Positions 51,152-59,540 of a DNA stretch of 64,000 bases are shown in pieces. Origin of the DNA: Mycobacterium deserti (lineage in GTDB: Bacteria; Actinomycetota; Actinomycetes; Mycobacteriales; Mycobacteriaceae); contig NZ_JAODWD010000001.1 of NCBI RefSeq assembly GCF_025345615.1, positions 499,304-563,303 on the forward strand, read 5' to 3'. The notes under the pieces were generated by a model. That model worked only from the letters and a program-made list of their open reading frames with translations. It was not told the origin of the DNA and made no database searches. The translations under genes were made by a program, and so were the position numbers. The first letter of the stretch is position 1; each line of letters opens with the position of its first letter.

Positions 51152-52693
51152 GTGACCGCCCCCGCTACCGAAGCGTCGCGCGCGGTCCCCGTCATCAGTC
51201 CCGCCCCCCTGAGGCCCGCCGCCGACTTCGGACCGGTCGACCGTATGCAGGGCTGGGTGATGACCGCCGTCATCACCGCGCTGGCGTCGCTGACGCGGTT
51301 TTTGAACCTCGGTTCGCCGACCGATGCCGGCACACCGATCTTCGACGAGAAGCACTACGCGCCGCAGGCCTGGCAGATGCTGCACAACCACGGTGTCGAG
51401 GACAACCCCGGCTACGGGCTGGTGGTGCATCCGCCACTGAGCAAGCAGCTGATCGCGATAGGCGAGGCGTTGTTCGGCTACAACGGGCTGGGGTGGCGGT
51501 TCTCCGGCGCGGTGTGCGGCGTCATCGTGGTGTTGCTCGTCGCGCGTATCGCGCGGCGGATCAGCCGCTCCACGCTGGTCGGCGCGATCGCGGGTCTGCT
51601 GTTGATCGCCGACGGGGTCAGCTTCGTCGCGGCGCGCACCGCGCTGCTCGACGGTTTCCTCGTGGTGTTCGTGGTCGCAGCATTCGGCTGCCTGATCGTC
51701 GACCGCGATCAAGTGCGCGAACGCATGCACATCGCCATGCTGGAGGACCGTATCGGCGAGACGCCGTGGGGCCCGCGGCTCGGCGTGCGGTGGTGGCGGT
51801 TCGGCGCGGGTGTGCTGCTCGGATTGGCGTGCGCGACAAAGTGGTCGGGCCTGTACTTCATCGTGTTCTTCGGGTTGATGTCGGTGGCGTTCGATGTCGC
51901 CGCGCGGCGGCAGTACCGGGTGCCGCGGCCATGGCTGGGCACGCTGCGCCGCGACGTCGGCCCGGCGCTGTACGCGCTGACGCTGATTCCGTTCGGGGTG
52001 TACCTGGCGTCCTACACCCCGTGGTTCGCCTCGGAGACCGGGGTGAACCGGCACGAGGTGGGGCGGTCGATCGGTCAGGACAGCATCCTGCCGCTACCCG
52101 ACGCGGTGCGCTCGCTGTGGCACTACACCCACGCGGCGTACAAGTTCCATGCGGGTTTGACCAACGCTGACGGCAACCACCACCCGTGGGAGTCCAAGCC
52201 GTGGACGTGGCCGATGTCGTTGCGGCCGGTGCTGTACGCGATCGACAACCAGAACGTGCCGGGCTGCGGCGAGCAGTCGTGCGTGAAGGCCGTGATGATG
52301 GTCGGCACGCCGGCGATGTGGTTCATCGCGGTGCCGGTACTCGCGTGGGCGGTGTGGCGGGCATTCGTCAAGCGCGACTGGCGATATGCGGTCATCCTCG
52401 TTGGCTACGGTGCGGGATTCCTGCCCTGGTTCGCGATGATCGACCGGCAGATGTACTTCTTCTACGCGGCGGTGATGGCGCCGTTCCTGGTGCTCGCGAT
52501 CGCGATGATCCTCGGCGACATCCTGTACAAGCCGAATCAGAACGACGAGCGCCGAAAACTCGGGCTCATCGCGGTGAGTTGTTACATCGCGCTGGTGCTG
52601 ACGAACTTCGCATGGATGTACCCGATCCTGACGGGTCTACCGATCTCGCAGGCGACCTGGAACATGCAGATCTGGCTGCCGTCCTGGCGCTAG
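51152..52693 (+). CDS. pmt: Dolichyl-phosphate-mannose-type protein O-mannosyltransferase
   Basis: 513 residues. GT39 enzyme in the plasma membrane that O-mannosylates exported proteins from polyprenyl-phosphomannose. It has about ten membrane helices, the catalytic Asp-Glu in the first large loop (PIFDEKHYAPQAWQML), VHPPLSKQLIAIGEALFG, AARTALLDGFLVVFVVAAFG and a C-terminal PMT four-helix region (AVMMVGTPAMWFIAVPVLAW, QMYFFYAAVMAPFLVLAIAM). The GTG 51152 lies 8 nt after TACGAT. It agrees in place with Rv1002c. Substrates would include secreted lipoproteins such as those around 56-60 kb (inference). Confidence 0.93.
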   Translation: MTAPATEASRAVPVISPAPLRPAADFGPVDRMQGWVMTAVITALASLTRFLNLGSPTDAGTPIFDEKHYAPQAWQMLHNHGVEDNPGYGLVVHPPLSKQLIAIGEALFGYNGLGWRFSGAVCGVIVVLLVARIARRISRSTLVGAIAGLLLIADGVSFVAARTALLDGFLVVFVVAAFGCLIVDRDQVRERMHIAMLEDRIGETPWGPRLGVRWWRFGAGVLLGLACATKWSGLYFIVFFGLMSVAFDVAARRQYRVPRPWLGTLRRDVGPALYALTLIPFGVYLASYTPWFASETGVNRHEVGRSIGQDSILPLPDAVRSLWHYTHAAYKFHAGLTNADGNHHPWESKPWTWPMSLRPVLYAIDNQNVPGCGEQSCVKAVMMVGTPAMWFIAVPVLAWAVWRAFVKRDWRYAVILVGYGAGFLPWFAMIDRQMYFFYAAVMAPFLVLAIAMILGDILYKPNQNDERRKLGLIAVSCYIALVLTNFAWMYPILTGLPISQATWNMQIWLPSWR

Positions 52694-52720
52694 TAGGAGC
52701 GCGGCTCGGCGCCTCGCTCT

Positions 52721-52781
52721 CAATATTGCAGCCACAGCTGTGACTCGAGGTTATCCACAGCCGTGCGCGCAATATCGCGCC
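52721..52781. repeat. Left inverted/direct repeat pair flanking the DUF559 gene
   Basis: An inverted copy (52721-52743, CAATATTGCAGCCACAGCTG plus TGA) and a direct copy (52755-52781, CCACAGCCGTGCGCGCAATA plus TCGCGCC) of one motif are separated by 11 nt. 17 of 23 positions match by eye. A pair of the same layout follows the gene at 53661-53726. Confidence 0.6.
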
Positions 52782-52823
52782 GCGGCGGCTTTTGTGTCGG
52801 GGTGTCTCACCACGATTCGCGTC

Positions 52824-53678
52824 ATGGAAGAGGTCTTCGTCGGTAGCGCCGCCCTGGCCGACGGCTGCCTCACGCGCGCGAATCTGCGGTGGAACTATCG
52901 CGCCATCTATCCCGACGTCTACGCGTCGAAGGTCGCCCCACCCTCGCTTCGAGCGCGAACCATGGGCGCCTTTCTCTGGTCAGGCCGCAACGGCGTCGTT
53001 ACCGGGCTCGCCGCGGCGGCGCTGCACGGTGCGCGGTATGTCGACGACACCGTTGCCGTCGAATTGATCTGGCGCTGCGGGCGGCCACCGCGCGGCATCG
53101 TCGTCCGCAACGAGCGCCTCGACGCCGACGACATCACGACCGTCGACGGCATGCTCGTGACGACTCCTGCGCGCACGGCCTTCGACATCGCGCGACATCT
53201 GTCGCGCGACCGCGCGGTGCGCCATCTCGACGCGCTGGCGCGCGATACCGGCATCGAGGCGTCGGAGGTGTTGCTGCTGTCCGAGCGCTACCCGCGGGCG
53301 CGCGGCCTACCGCGAGCGCGTGTCGCACTTCCGCTGATGGACGGCGGAGCGCAATCGCCGCAGGAGACGCGGTTGCGGCTCATCCTCATCGACGACGGTT
53401 TGCCGCCGCCTCGCACGCAGATCCACGTGAGCGACGGCCTGCTCAACGCCTACATCGACATGGGATACGACGAACCGAAAGTCGGCTTCGACTACGAGGG
53501 CGCCCACCACAGCGAGAACCGGAGTCAATACGTTCACGACATCGGCCGGGCCGAGCTGCTCGACCGTGAGGGGTGGATCGACATTCGAGTCGTCGCGGAG
53601 CACAGCAGGCGATTCATCCTGCATCGCGCGTACGAAGCGTTCGCTCGCCGCCGCTGGAATCCGCGAAGATTGCGGTGA
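52824..53678 (+). CDS. DUF559-type protein with AbiEi-like N-terminal region
   Basis: 284 residues from ATG 52824. The N-terminal half resembles the AbiEi/transcriptional-regulator-type domain seen in these proteins (LTRANLRWNYRAIYPDVYASK, GVVTGLAAAALHGARYVDD, ELIWRCGRPPRGIVVRNERL, TPARTAFDIARHLSRDRAVRHLDALARDTG). The C-terminal part has the DUF559/Vsr-like nuclease features: ETRLRLILIDDGLPPPRTQIHV, YIDMGYDEPKVGFDYEGAHHSEN and DIGRAELLDREGWIDIRVV, with D/E residues where Vsr-type nucleases bind metal. Such genes are often multicopy in mycobacteria. The gene is framed by paired repeats on each side. The function is unknown. Confidence 0.8.
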   Translation: MEEVFVGSAALADGCLTRANLRWNYRAIYPDVYASKVAPPSLRARTMGAFLWSGRNGVVTGLAAAALHGARYVDDTVAVELIWRCGRPPRGIVVRNERLDADDITTVDGMLVTTPARTAFDIARHLSRDRAVRHLDALARDTGIEASEVLLLSERYPRARGLPRARVALPLMDGGAQSPQETRLRLILIDDGLPPPRTQIHVSDGLLNAYIDMGYDEPKVGFDYEGAHHSENRSQYVHDIGRAELLDREGWIDIRVVAEHSRRFILHRAYEAFARRRWNPRRLR

Positions 53679-53726
53679 GGGTTGTGGATTGGGCGTAGCC
53701 GCAGCCGTGAGTGCAAAATTCGCGCC
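53661..53726. repeat. Right inverted/direct repeat pair flanking the DUF559 gene
   Basis: An inverted copy (53661-53687, overlapping the last codons and stop of the gene) and a direct copy (53699-53726, CCGCAGCCGTGAGTGCAAAA plus TTCGCGCC) are again separated by 11 nt. The direct copy aligns with the left direct copy over CNGCAGCCGTG-like and CGCGCC ends with one gap. Confidence 0.6.
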
Positions 53727-53737
53727 AGGACCGCGAC

Positions 53738-54940
53738 TCAGAGGGGGTCGCGGGCCGCGGGGCAGCTCATACAGCGTGGGCCGCCGCGGCCGGTGCCCAA
53801 TTCGGACGCCTCGATGTGCAGCACCTCGATACCCGAATCGGCAAGCCTGGCATTGGTTTCGGCGTTGCGTTCGTAGGCCACCACGACACCGGGCGCGACC
53901 GCCAGCGTGTTGTTGCCGTCGTCCCACTGCTCCCGCTCGGCCGTCACCGGGTCGAGGCCCGTCGCGATCACCCGCAACTTCTCGATCTGCATGGCGTCGG
54001 CGGCCGCCCGTACGAACGGAAGCTCGTCGTCGATGCGCACACCGCCCGAGCCGTCGCGGTGAATCGTGAAGGCCATCAAGGAGTCCACGATCGCTGGGTA
54101 CATCACCACCGCGTCGACGTCGACCATCGTGCACACCGTGTCCAGATGCATCTGGGCCCGTTCCTGGGCGATCGGCACCGCCAGCACGGTGTGCGCCAGA
54201 TTGTCGTCGAACAGACTGCGCGCCAAGGCCTCCGCGCCAGCAGGCGTCGTGCGCTCGCCTACGCCGACCGCGACCACGCCAGGCGACAGCAGCAGGACAT
54301 CACCGCCCTCGACCGGCGCAGAGCGCGACTCATAGGCCCGCCGCACACCCAGGAATCGCGGGTGGTGGGCGTAGATCACATCGGTCAGCGACGTCTCGCG
54401 CACCCGCGCAGGCAGTGCCAGCGAGGTGATCGCCGCCCGCGGCCCGATCCAGAACGACGAGTCGCGGGTGAACAACAGATTCGGCAGCGGGTCGATGACG
54501 AAGTCCCCGCCGTGGTGCATCCGGCGCACCAGCGACAGCTCGCCGCCGTCGAGCGGCAACTCGTTGAACGTCATGCCCGCCATGAGCACCCGCGCCAGCG
54601 GCGCGGGCGCCAGTGTGCGCAGATACTCCGAGAGCTCCTGCGCCAGCGGCAGTCCCAGCCGACGCGGGTCAACCGCCGCGGCGATGCCGTGCATCCGGGC
54701 CGCCCCGCTGTGCGACAACGCCTCGGTCAGCAGATCGGCCAGCAGCAGCACCTCGACGCCGCGCTCGCGCAGCAGCGCGGCGAACGCGTCATGTTCGCGC
54801 TGCGCCTTGGCCACCCACGGCAGCCCGTCGAACAGCAGCGCGTCGTTGTTGCGGGGGGTCAGTCGCTGCAATTCGGCACCCGGGCGGTGCAGAATCACCG
54901 TCCGCAGCCGTCCGACCTCGGAGTCGCAGCCCAACGTCAC
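53738..54940 (-). CDS. arcA: Arginine deiminase
   Basis: 400 residues. It converts arginine to citrulline and ammonia. Signatures: [72 protein letters not shown]...[38 protein letters not shown], catalytic His in [16 protein letters not shown], and nucleophile Cys near the end in [20 protein letters not shown] chose GTG 54940 rather than a GTG at 54961 because TACGGT lies 7 nt upstream (54953-54948) and the N-terminus then fits the family. It stands alone, without arcB/arcC nearby, so it may serve acid or nitrogen stress rather than ATP production. Confidence 0.93.
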   Translation of the reverse strand: MTLGCDSEVGRLRTVILHRPGAELQRLTPRNNDALLFDGLPWVAKAQREHDAFAALLRERGVEVLLLADLLTEALSHSGAARMHGIAAAVDPRRLGLPLAQELSEYLRTLAPAPLARVLMAGMTFNELPLDGGELSLVRRMHHGGDFVIDPLPNLLFTRDSSFWIGPRAAITSLALPARVRETSLTDVIYAHHPRFLGVRRAYESRSAPVEGGDVLLLSPGVVAVGVGERTTPAGAEALARSLFDDNLAHTVLAVPIAQERAQMHLDTVCTMVDVDAVVMYPAIVDSLMAFTIHRDGSGGVRIDDELPFVRAAADAMQIEKLRVIATGLDPVTAEREQWDDGNNTLAVAPGVVVAYERNAETNARLADSGIEVLHIEASELGTGRGGPRCMSCPAARDPL

Positions 54941-54966
54941 ACCTAGCACCGTAACCCCCACAGCCG

Positions 54967-54984
54967 CCTCAATTATGGTTGAGG
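54967..54984. promoter_or_regulatory. SoxR box (CCTCAA-N6-TTGAGG)
   Basis: CCTCAA (54967-54972), TTATGG, TTGAGG (54979-54984): perfect 6-bp arms and 6-nt spacer, identical in arms to the known SoxR operator consensus. It lies between divergent arcA and soxR, 2 nt before the soxR ATG 54987, so autorepression/activation of soxR is very likely and control of arcA is possible. Confidence 0.85.
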
Positions 54985-54986
54985 TT

Positions 54987-55421
54987 ATGGAGAAGATCGG
55001 TGAACTCTCCCCCGGCGAGATGTCCGCTCGCAGCGGCGTCGCGGTCTCGGCACTGCACTTCTACGAGCGCGAAGGGCTCATCTCGAGTCGCCGCACCAGC
55101 GGCAACCAGCGCCGCTACGCACGCGAGACGCTGCGCCGCGTCGCCTTCATCCGCATGTCGCAGCGGCTCGGTATCCCGCTCGCGCGCATCCGCGAAGCGC
55201 TCGCCACCCTGCCCACCGATCGCGTGCCCACCAGCAAGGACTGGGCGAAACTGTCCGCCGGCTGGCGTCAGGACATCGACGACAGGATTTTGCACCTGCA
55301 GCGCCTGCGCGACAACCTGGCCGGCTGCATCGGCTGCGGGTGCCTCAGCCTGAAGACCTGCGCGCTGTCCAATCCCGGCGACATGCTGGCCGCCGAGGGT
55401 CCCGGCGCGTCAAGGCTGTAG
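54987..55421 (+). CDS. soxR: Redox-sensitive transcriptional activator SoxR
   Basis: 144 residues. MerR-type winged helix at the N-terminus ([51 protein letters not shown]), a dimerisation helix, then the [2Fe-2S] cluster loop [12 protein letters not shown] (C-x2-C-x-C-x5-C, near residue 120), and the conserved end LSNPGD. Oxidised cluster activates transcription by untwisting the promoter. I prefer ATG 54987 to the in-frame ATG 54975, because the latter lies inside the SoxR box. In actinobacteria SoxR senses redox-active metabolites such as quinones and phenazines rather than superoxide alone. Confidence 0.94.
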   Translation: MEKIGELSPGEMSARSGVAVSALHFYEREGLISSRRTSGNQRRYARETLRRVAFIRMSQRLGIPLARIREALATLPTDRVPTSKDWAKLSAGWRQDIDDRILHLQRLRDNLAGCIGCGCLSLKTCALSNPGDMLAAEGPGASRL

Positions 55422-55453
55422 AAATCGAACGCGTGTGCGATAGACTCGCCGCC

Positions 55454-56050
55454 ATGGAGCTGGCTCTTCAGAGCTCGCTGTTCGAGCACGCCGAACGGCG
55501 CCATCTCGGCGACGGCGCCTGGATCGACTTCCGGTCCGGTTGGCTGGGCGACGCCGACTCGCTGTTCGCCGAACTCGAACGCGACATTCCGTGGCGCGCC
55601 GAGCGCAGGCAGATGTACGACCGCGTCCTCGACGTGCCCCGGCTTGTCAGCTTCCACAACCTGGTCGACGGGCCGGTCCCGCACCCCCGGCTCAAGCAGA
55701 TCCGCAGGCGGCTCAACGACGCCTACGCCGGTGAGCTCGGCGAGCCGTTCACCACCGCGGGGCTGTGCCTGTACCGCGACGGCGACGACAGTGTGGCCTG
55801 GCACGGCGACACCGTCGGCCGCAGCAGCACCGAGGACACCATGGTCGCAATTGTCGGCCTCGGCGCCACAAGGACTTTCGCGTTACGCCCGCGCGGCGGC
55901 GGCAAGTCGTTACGGATTGCGCACAGCCACGGCGACCTGCTGGTGATGGGCGGATCGTGCCAGCGCACCTGGGAGCACGCGATCCCGAAGACGACGCGGC
56001 CGGTCGGGCCCCGGATCAGCATCCAGTTCCGGCCGCACGACGTGCGCTGA
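55454..56050 (+). CDS. alkB: Alkylated-DNA repair dioxygenase AlkB-like
   Basis: 198 residues, Fe(II)/2-oxoglutarate oxygenase that removes methyl groups from 1-methyladenine and 3-methylcytosine in DNA or RNA. DVPRLVSFHN, GLCLYRDGDDSVAWHGDTVGRSS (metal ligands H-x-D), TMVAIVGLGATRTFALRPRGGGKSL, and WEHAIPKTTRPVGPRISIQFRP with the distal His and the Arg that binds 2-oxoglutarate. ATG 55454 has TAGACT (55441-55446) 7 nt upstream, so it is leaderless. It follows soxR on the same strand but with its own promoter. The position matches Rv1000c, from memory. Confidence 0.9.
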   Translation: MELALQSSLFEHAERRHLGDGAWIDFRSGWLGDADSLFAELERDIPWRAERRQMYDRVLDVPRLVSFHNLVDGPVPHPRLKQIRRRLNDAYAGELGEPFTTAGLCLYRDGDDSVAWHGDTVGRSSTEDTMVAIVGLGATRTFALRPRGGGKSLRIAHSHGDLLVMGGSCQRTWEHAIPKTTRPVGPRISIQFRPHDVR

Positions 56051-56073
56051 GACCGCGCACGCGAGGAGCAGAA

Positions 56074-56739
56074 TCAACCGCGTACCGCGGCCACCGCGGC
56101 CGCCAACAGGTCGCGCGCACGCCGCGTGTCGACCGGGGCGACGGGTTTGTTGGGTTCGACCAACGGGTTCGCGGTCACGATCACCAGGTATGTGCCGAAA
56201 CTCGCGACGTAGTTGAAGAGCTCCCCGGTGCGCGGTTTGCCGTCGATCACCGTCTGCAACACACGATGCGTGCCAAGTGTCTGCGCGCCGTCGATCTGCG
56301 GGGCCTCGACCACCTCGGCCAGACCGCGCACCCCGCCCCCGGCGAAGCCCACCTTGCGGCAATTCTCGGCGGGCGCGTTGACCGCCGCCTCCTGCGACGT
56401 CTCGACGGCGATCGCGATGAAGCGGTTACCTGCGCCTTCGGCCGTCGTGGCGGCCATATTGCCCTGCGCTCCGGCGGGCACCATCTGTTGGTTGGCGAAC
56501 GACGCGCAGTCCGGCGGGTCGAAGGTCATCCCCGGCGCGAGCGCCTGCGGTCCGAGCAGTCGCGGATCGATGCCCGTCGGCCCGACATCGGTCACCTTGA
56601 ACTCGGGCCCGAAGTTCGACCGCACGTCCTTGACGCGGGCGATGTCGGCCTGCGGCGCGTCCGCCGAGTCGCCACACGCGGTCAGTACGAGGGCGCATGC
56701 CAACAACCACTGGCTGCCCAGCATCGCCCTCTTCGACAT
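56074..56739 (-). CDS. DUF5642-like lipoprotein (copy 1)
   Basis: 221 residues from ATG 56739, with TAGATT (56752-56747, minus strand) 7 nt upstream. Signal peptide with lipobox ALVLTAC (Cys near residue 22). The mature part resembles the mycobacterial DUF5642 family: FGPEFKVTDVGPTGIDPRLLGPQALAPGMTFDPPDCASFANQQ, AIAVETSQEAAVNAPAENCRKVGFAGGGVRG and IVTANPLVEPNKPVAPVDTRRARDLLAAAV. The role is unknown; it is presumably a surface lipoprotein. It is related to the gene that precedes it at 56773-57441. Confidence 0.8.
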   Translation of the reverse strand: MSKRAMLGSQWLLACALVLTACGDSADAPQADIARVKDVRSNFGPEFKVTDVGPTGIDPRLLGPQALAPGMTFDPPDCASFANQQMVPAGAQGNMAATTAEGAGNRFIAIAVETSQEAAVNAPAENCRKVGFAGGGVRGLAEVVEAPQIDGAQTLGTHRVLQTVIDGKPRTGELFNYVASFGTYLVIVTANPLVEPNKPVAPVDTRRARDLLAAAVAAVRG

Positions 56740-56772
56740 CGCGCACAATCTACCCGTCCGCCGAGCCGCCGG

Positions 56773-57441
56773 TCAGCCGCGCAACGCCGAGACCGTTCTC
56801 ACCAACAGTTCAGCCGCGAAGTCCTGTCCGAGTTGCGGATTCGGCGAGCCCGGGTCTGTCACGACGGTGACGAACACGACATGCCCATCCAGATACGCGC
56901 TCGCGGTGTCGGCGTGCGAGCGCGTTTCGGTTCCGCCTTCGACGACAGTGGTGGTGGCCGTGGCCATCCCGACCGTCTGCGCACCGTCGATGCTCGGCGC
57001 CGCACCCAGCGAGACGTCGCCGGAGGTCTTCCCGCCCGACACCGTCCAGCGGCCGCATTGGGAGAGCAGCGCGGGATCCGGTGACCGACCGTCGGCGACC
57101 GCGGCGTAGACGATGCCGCCCGCACCCGAGGCCGACCACCCCCGCGCGTCGCCGGTGACCGGATCGGCCAGCACCCCGCACTGGGGCGGATCGGCCGTCC
57201 ACTCGGCGCCCAGGCCCCACGACACGGCCGGCGCGATCCCGCCCGCCAGGCCTGCCACCTCGTAGCCGTCGGGCAGGTCACCGCGCACACGATCGATCCT
57301 GGCCGGATTCACCGGCGGCATCCGAGTCGAGGGCAGCGGTTCGGGATCCGGTTCCGACGGGACGCCGCAGGCAGCGAGGCAGATCACGATCGCCGCGATG
57401 GAACACTTCACGCCCGCCCGACGATCAACAAGTAGCGACAT
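56773..57441 (-). CDS. DUF5642-like lipoprotein (copy 2)
   Basis: 222 residues from ATG 57441; a GTG at 57411 (VKCSIAAIVICLAAC) is an equally good start. The lipobox is CLAAC. The body follows the same plan as copy 1: MPPVNPARIDRVRGDLPDGYEVAGLAGGIAPAVSW, TADPPQCGVLADPV, CGRWTVSGGKTSGDVSLGAAPSIDGAQTVGMAT and VVTDPGSPNPQLGQDFAAELLVRTVSALRG. Its GC and codon use are as in the core genome. It lies 33 nt before copy 1 on the same strand, so the two probably form an operon, although copy 1 also has its own -10. Confidence 0.78.
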   Translation of the reverse strand: MSLLVDRRAGVKCSIAAIVICLAACGVPSEPDPEPLPSTRMPPVNPARIDRVRGDLPDGYEVAGLAGGIAPAVSWGLGAEWTADPPQCGVLADPVTGDARGWSASGAGGIVYAAVADGRSPDPALLSQCGRWTVSGGKTSGDVSLGAAPSIDGAQTVGMATATTTVVEGGTETRSHADTASAYLDGHVVFVTVVTDPGSPNPQLGQDFAAELLVRTVSALRG

Positions 57442-57466
57442 TTTCTCTCATAGGACGGAGGCTGTC

Positions 57467-57778
57467 ATGCGTGCTCTTCGGAGTGTGGCAGCAACAACAG
57501 CGGCGGCGGGCATAATCCTGGCGCCAGCGGGGTTTGCCGCCGCGCAGCCGATACAGGCCGGCGACGCCCAGCAGACCATTGGTGAACTAGAGGCCACGGG
57601 CTACGACGTCGTCATCGACCGTGTCGGCAGCGGGCCGCTCAACCAGTGCATCGTCACCAGCGTGCGCAACCCGAAGACGGTCACCGAGACGATCTCGGTC
57701 GGCAGGGGCGAGGACCGCGAACTCATCACTGTGGTCAAGAGCCGGTCGATCACCGTCTCGCTCAACTGCTCGCGCTAA
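57467..57778 (+). CDS. Small secreted protein, unknown function
   Basis: 103 residues from ATG 57467 after AGGACGGAGG. Signal peptide RALRSVAATTAAAGIILAPAGFAAA, cleaved near AAA-QP. The mature 75-residue part holds two Cys (NQCIVTS and SLNCSR) that could form a disulfide, and a beta-rich sequence. I recall similar small exported proteins in many mycobacteria, without a known role. It overlaps the end of the PE-PPE gene by 4 nt in convergent orientation and is divergent from the lipoprotein pair. Confidence 0.8.
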   Translation: MRALRSVAATTAAAGIILAPAGFAAAQPIQAGDAQQTIGELEATGYDVVIDRVGSGPLNQCIVTSVRNPKTVTETISVGRGEDRELITVVKSRSITVSLNCSR

Positions 57779-59364
57779 GCGGCGGGTGCCTCAGCCTCGT
57801 TACCGTTCGACACCGTTTCGGCGGTCGTCGTCTCGTCGTTCCCCGTTTCGGCCGTCAACGGCGCCCGGGCCGGTTCCCGCGAGTCGAACTCGACGGGTCC
57901 GCGCACGTCGGGGGTTTCGGGGTCGGTCACCGGCGTTGTCGGGGTGCCGGTCTGGCTGTCGGCCTCGTCGTCCTCTTCGACGACGATGACCTCGTCCTCC
58001 ACGACGGCGACCTCGTCCTCCTCGATGACCTCGTCATCTTCGATGACACCGTTGGTCGCCTCGTCGATCGCCTCGTCGACGGGGCCGACCGGCTCGTCTT
58101 CGCTTCCACCCTGCCGGGCGCTGTCGTCACCGACGGAGGACGCCGACGTGACCGCCGCGTCGTTCAGCTCCTCGGACGGCGGCTCGGGGAGTTCCGGGCC
58201 GCCCACACCGAACGGACTGGTCACCGGCGCGGTTCCGAGCGGGCGGAACGTCGGATCGCCCGTCACCTCGGCGAGCGCGTCGTCGATTCCGGTGGGGATC
58301 GACCTGAGCAGATTGATCGCCGTCGCGACGGGATTGCGGAACGGCAACAGGCCGACCTTGGTCGCGACTCCCGGATCGACGTCGCGGGCGTACGCACCCT
58401 CGATCAGCACCCGAAGCGGTGCGTCCAACAACGTGAGGATGGGCGACGGGACGAAGCCTTCGACCGGCTTCAGGATCGGCAACCGCTGCGCCCGAATGAG
58501 GTAATAGTCCGTATCGCCCGTGTGCCCCTGATACTCCGCATCTTCGAAATCGCGGTTCTGAAGATCACCGTGGAAGTAGTAGTAGCCCGCCGCCGCGTTC
58601 AGGATGGCCAACACGTTGGTGAGGCTGGCCGGGGCGTCGCCACCCAATCCGTCGTACTGAGCCGCGACGTCAACGGTGGGCATGCAGGGACCGACATCGC
58701 AACTGTTCGTGGGCGTGGCGCCGTAGAACGGAATGTTCAGGATCGGGATGGTGAAGGGGAAGGGACTACGCGCCAGGACACCGCCGTTCGGGCGCATCGG
58801 ATTGGCCAGGAGGAAGAACGACGTGTCCGCGCCGTCCGGGCGCGGAGTGGCGATCAGGTCCCTCTTGACCAGTGAAGCGACCACCGCGCTCTGCGAGTAG
58901 CCGAAGATCACGAAGTCCTCGGTCGGGCTCGGCGCCAGTTCCGGGCCGGGCGGCGTGACCTCGGGGTTGGTGTTGTAGTCGCAGCCGTCGCCGCGGACGC
59001 AACCGGTCAGGTTGGTGACGCCCGCGTCGACGGAGTCGCCGAAGGTCGTGTCCCGGAACACCGGGGTGAAGCCCGCCGGATAGATGACGGCGTAGACGTT
59101 GCCGTCGGCGTCCTGGATGGGATCGAGGCCCGGGCTCGTCGGCGCCTGCGAGGCCGGGCCGATGTAGCCGTTGATCGCGTTCTGCAGATAGTTGCTGACG
59201 AATGCCGGATCCTCGTCGTTGGTCAGCGGATGGTCGGTTCCGCCCATGATCAGCGCCGTGGCCAGCAGTTGGACGGTGGCCGCCGTCGTCCACGCGACCG
59301 CTATGGCGACGGTGCTCGCCAGCGCCAGAATGACTACCCCCAGCGAACGCATGGCTGCTCGCAT
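57775..59364 (-). CDS. PE-PPE domain esterase without PE domain, acidic tail
   Basis: 529 residues. An N-terminal signal/membrane segment (LGVVILALASTVAIAVAWTTAATVQLLATALIMGG) leads into a PE-PPE serine-hydrolase domain: YAVIYPAGFTPVFRDTTFGDSVDAGV, nucleophile elbow VIFGYSQSAVVASLVKRDL (G-Y-S-Q-S) and TDYYLIRAQRLPILKPVEGFVPSPILTLLDAPLRVLIEGAYARDVDPG. The last 130 residues are low complexity and very acidic (IEEDEVAVVEDEVIVVEEDDEAD). It has no N-terminal PE motif, as in other non-tuberculous mycobacteria. It probably cleaves acyl esters in the cell envelope. Confidence 0.87.
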   Translation of the reverse strand: MRAAMRSLGVVILALASTVAIAVAWTTAATVQLLATALIMGGTDHPLTNDEDPAFVSNYLQNAINGYIGPASQAPTSPGLDPIQDADGNVYAVIYPAGFTPVFRDTTFGDSVDAGVTNLTGCVRGDGCDYNTNPEVTPPGPELAPSPTEDFVIFGYSQSAVVASLVKRDLIATPRPDGADTSFFLLANPMRPNGGVLARSPFPFTIPILNIPFYGATPTNSCDVGPCMPTVDVAAQYDGLGGDAPASLTNVLAILNAAAGYYYFHGDLQNRDFEDAEYQGHTGDTDYYLIRAQRLPILKPVEGFVPSPILTLLDAPLRVLIEGAYARDVDPGVATKVGLLPFRNPVATAINLLRSIPTGIDDALAEVTGDPTFRPLGTAPVTSPFGVGGPELPEPPSEELNDAAVTSASSVGDDSARQGGSEDEPVGPVDEAIDEATNGVIEDDEVIEEDEVAVVEDEVIVVEEDDEADSQTGTPTTPVTDPETPDVRGPVEFDSREPARAPLTAETGNDETTTAETVSNGNEAEAPAA

Positions 59365-59540
59365 TTCCGAAGCCTCCCCAAAGTAGCTACGCCCCCGCGA
59401 TGGGACGCAATCTTGCTACACAAAGCGATCCCTCGCGGGAAAATGGGCGTCGCCCGAAGCTCGGTTCCAGGGCGATTCACGTGCGCCCAGCGAATGCCGA
59501 CCGTAGGCTACCGCCGAGATTTCAATCGACGGGAGCATCC

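Noticed and set aside
52721..53726. Insertion sequence around the DUF559 gene
   Set aside because: No transposase, no terminal inverted repeats of IS type and no target-site duplication; recorded instead as REP-like repeats.
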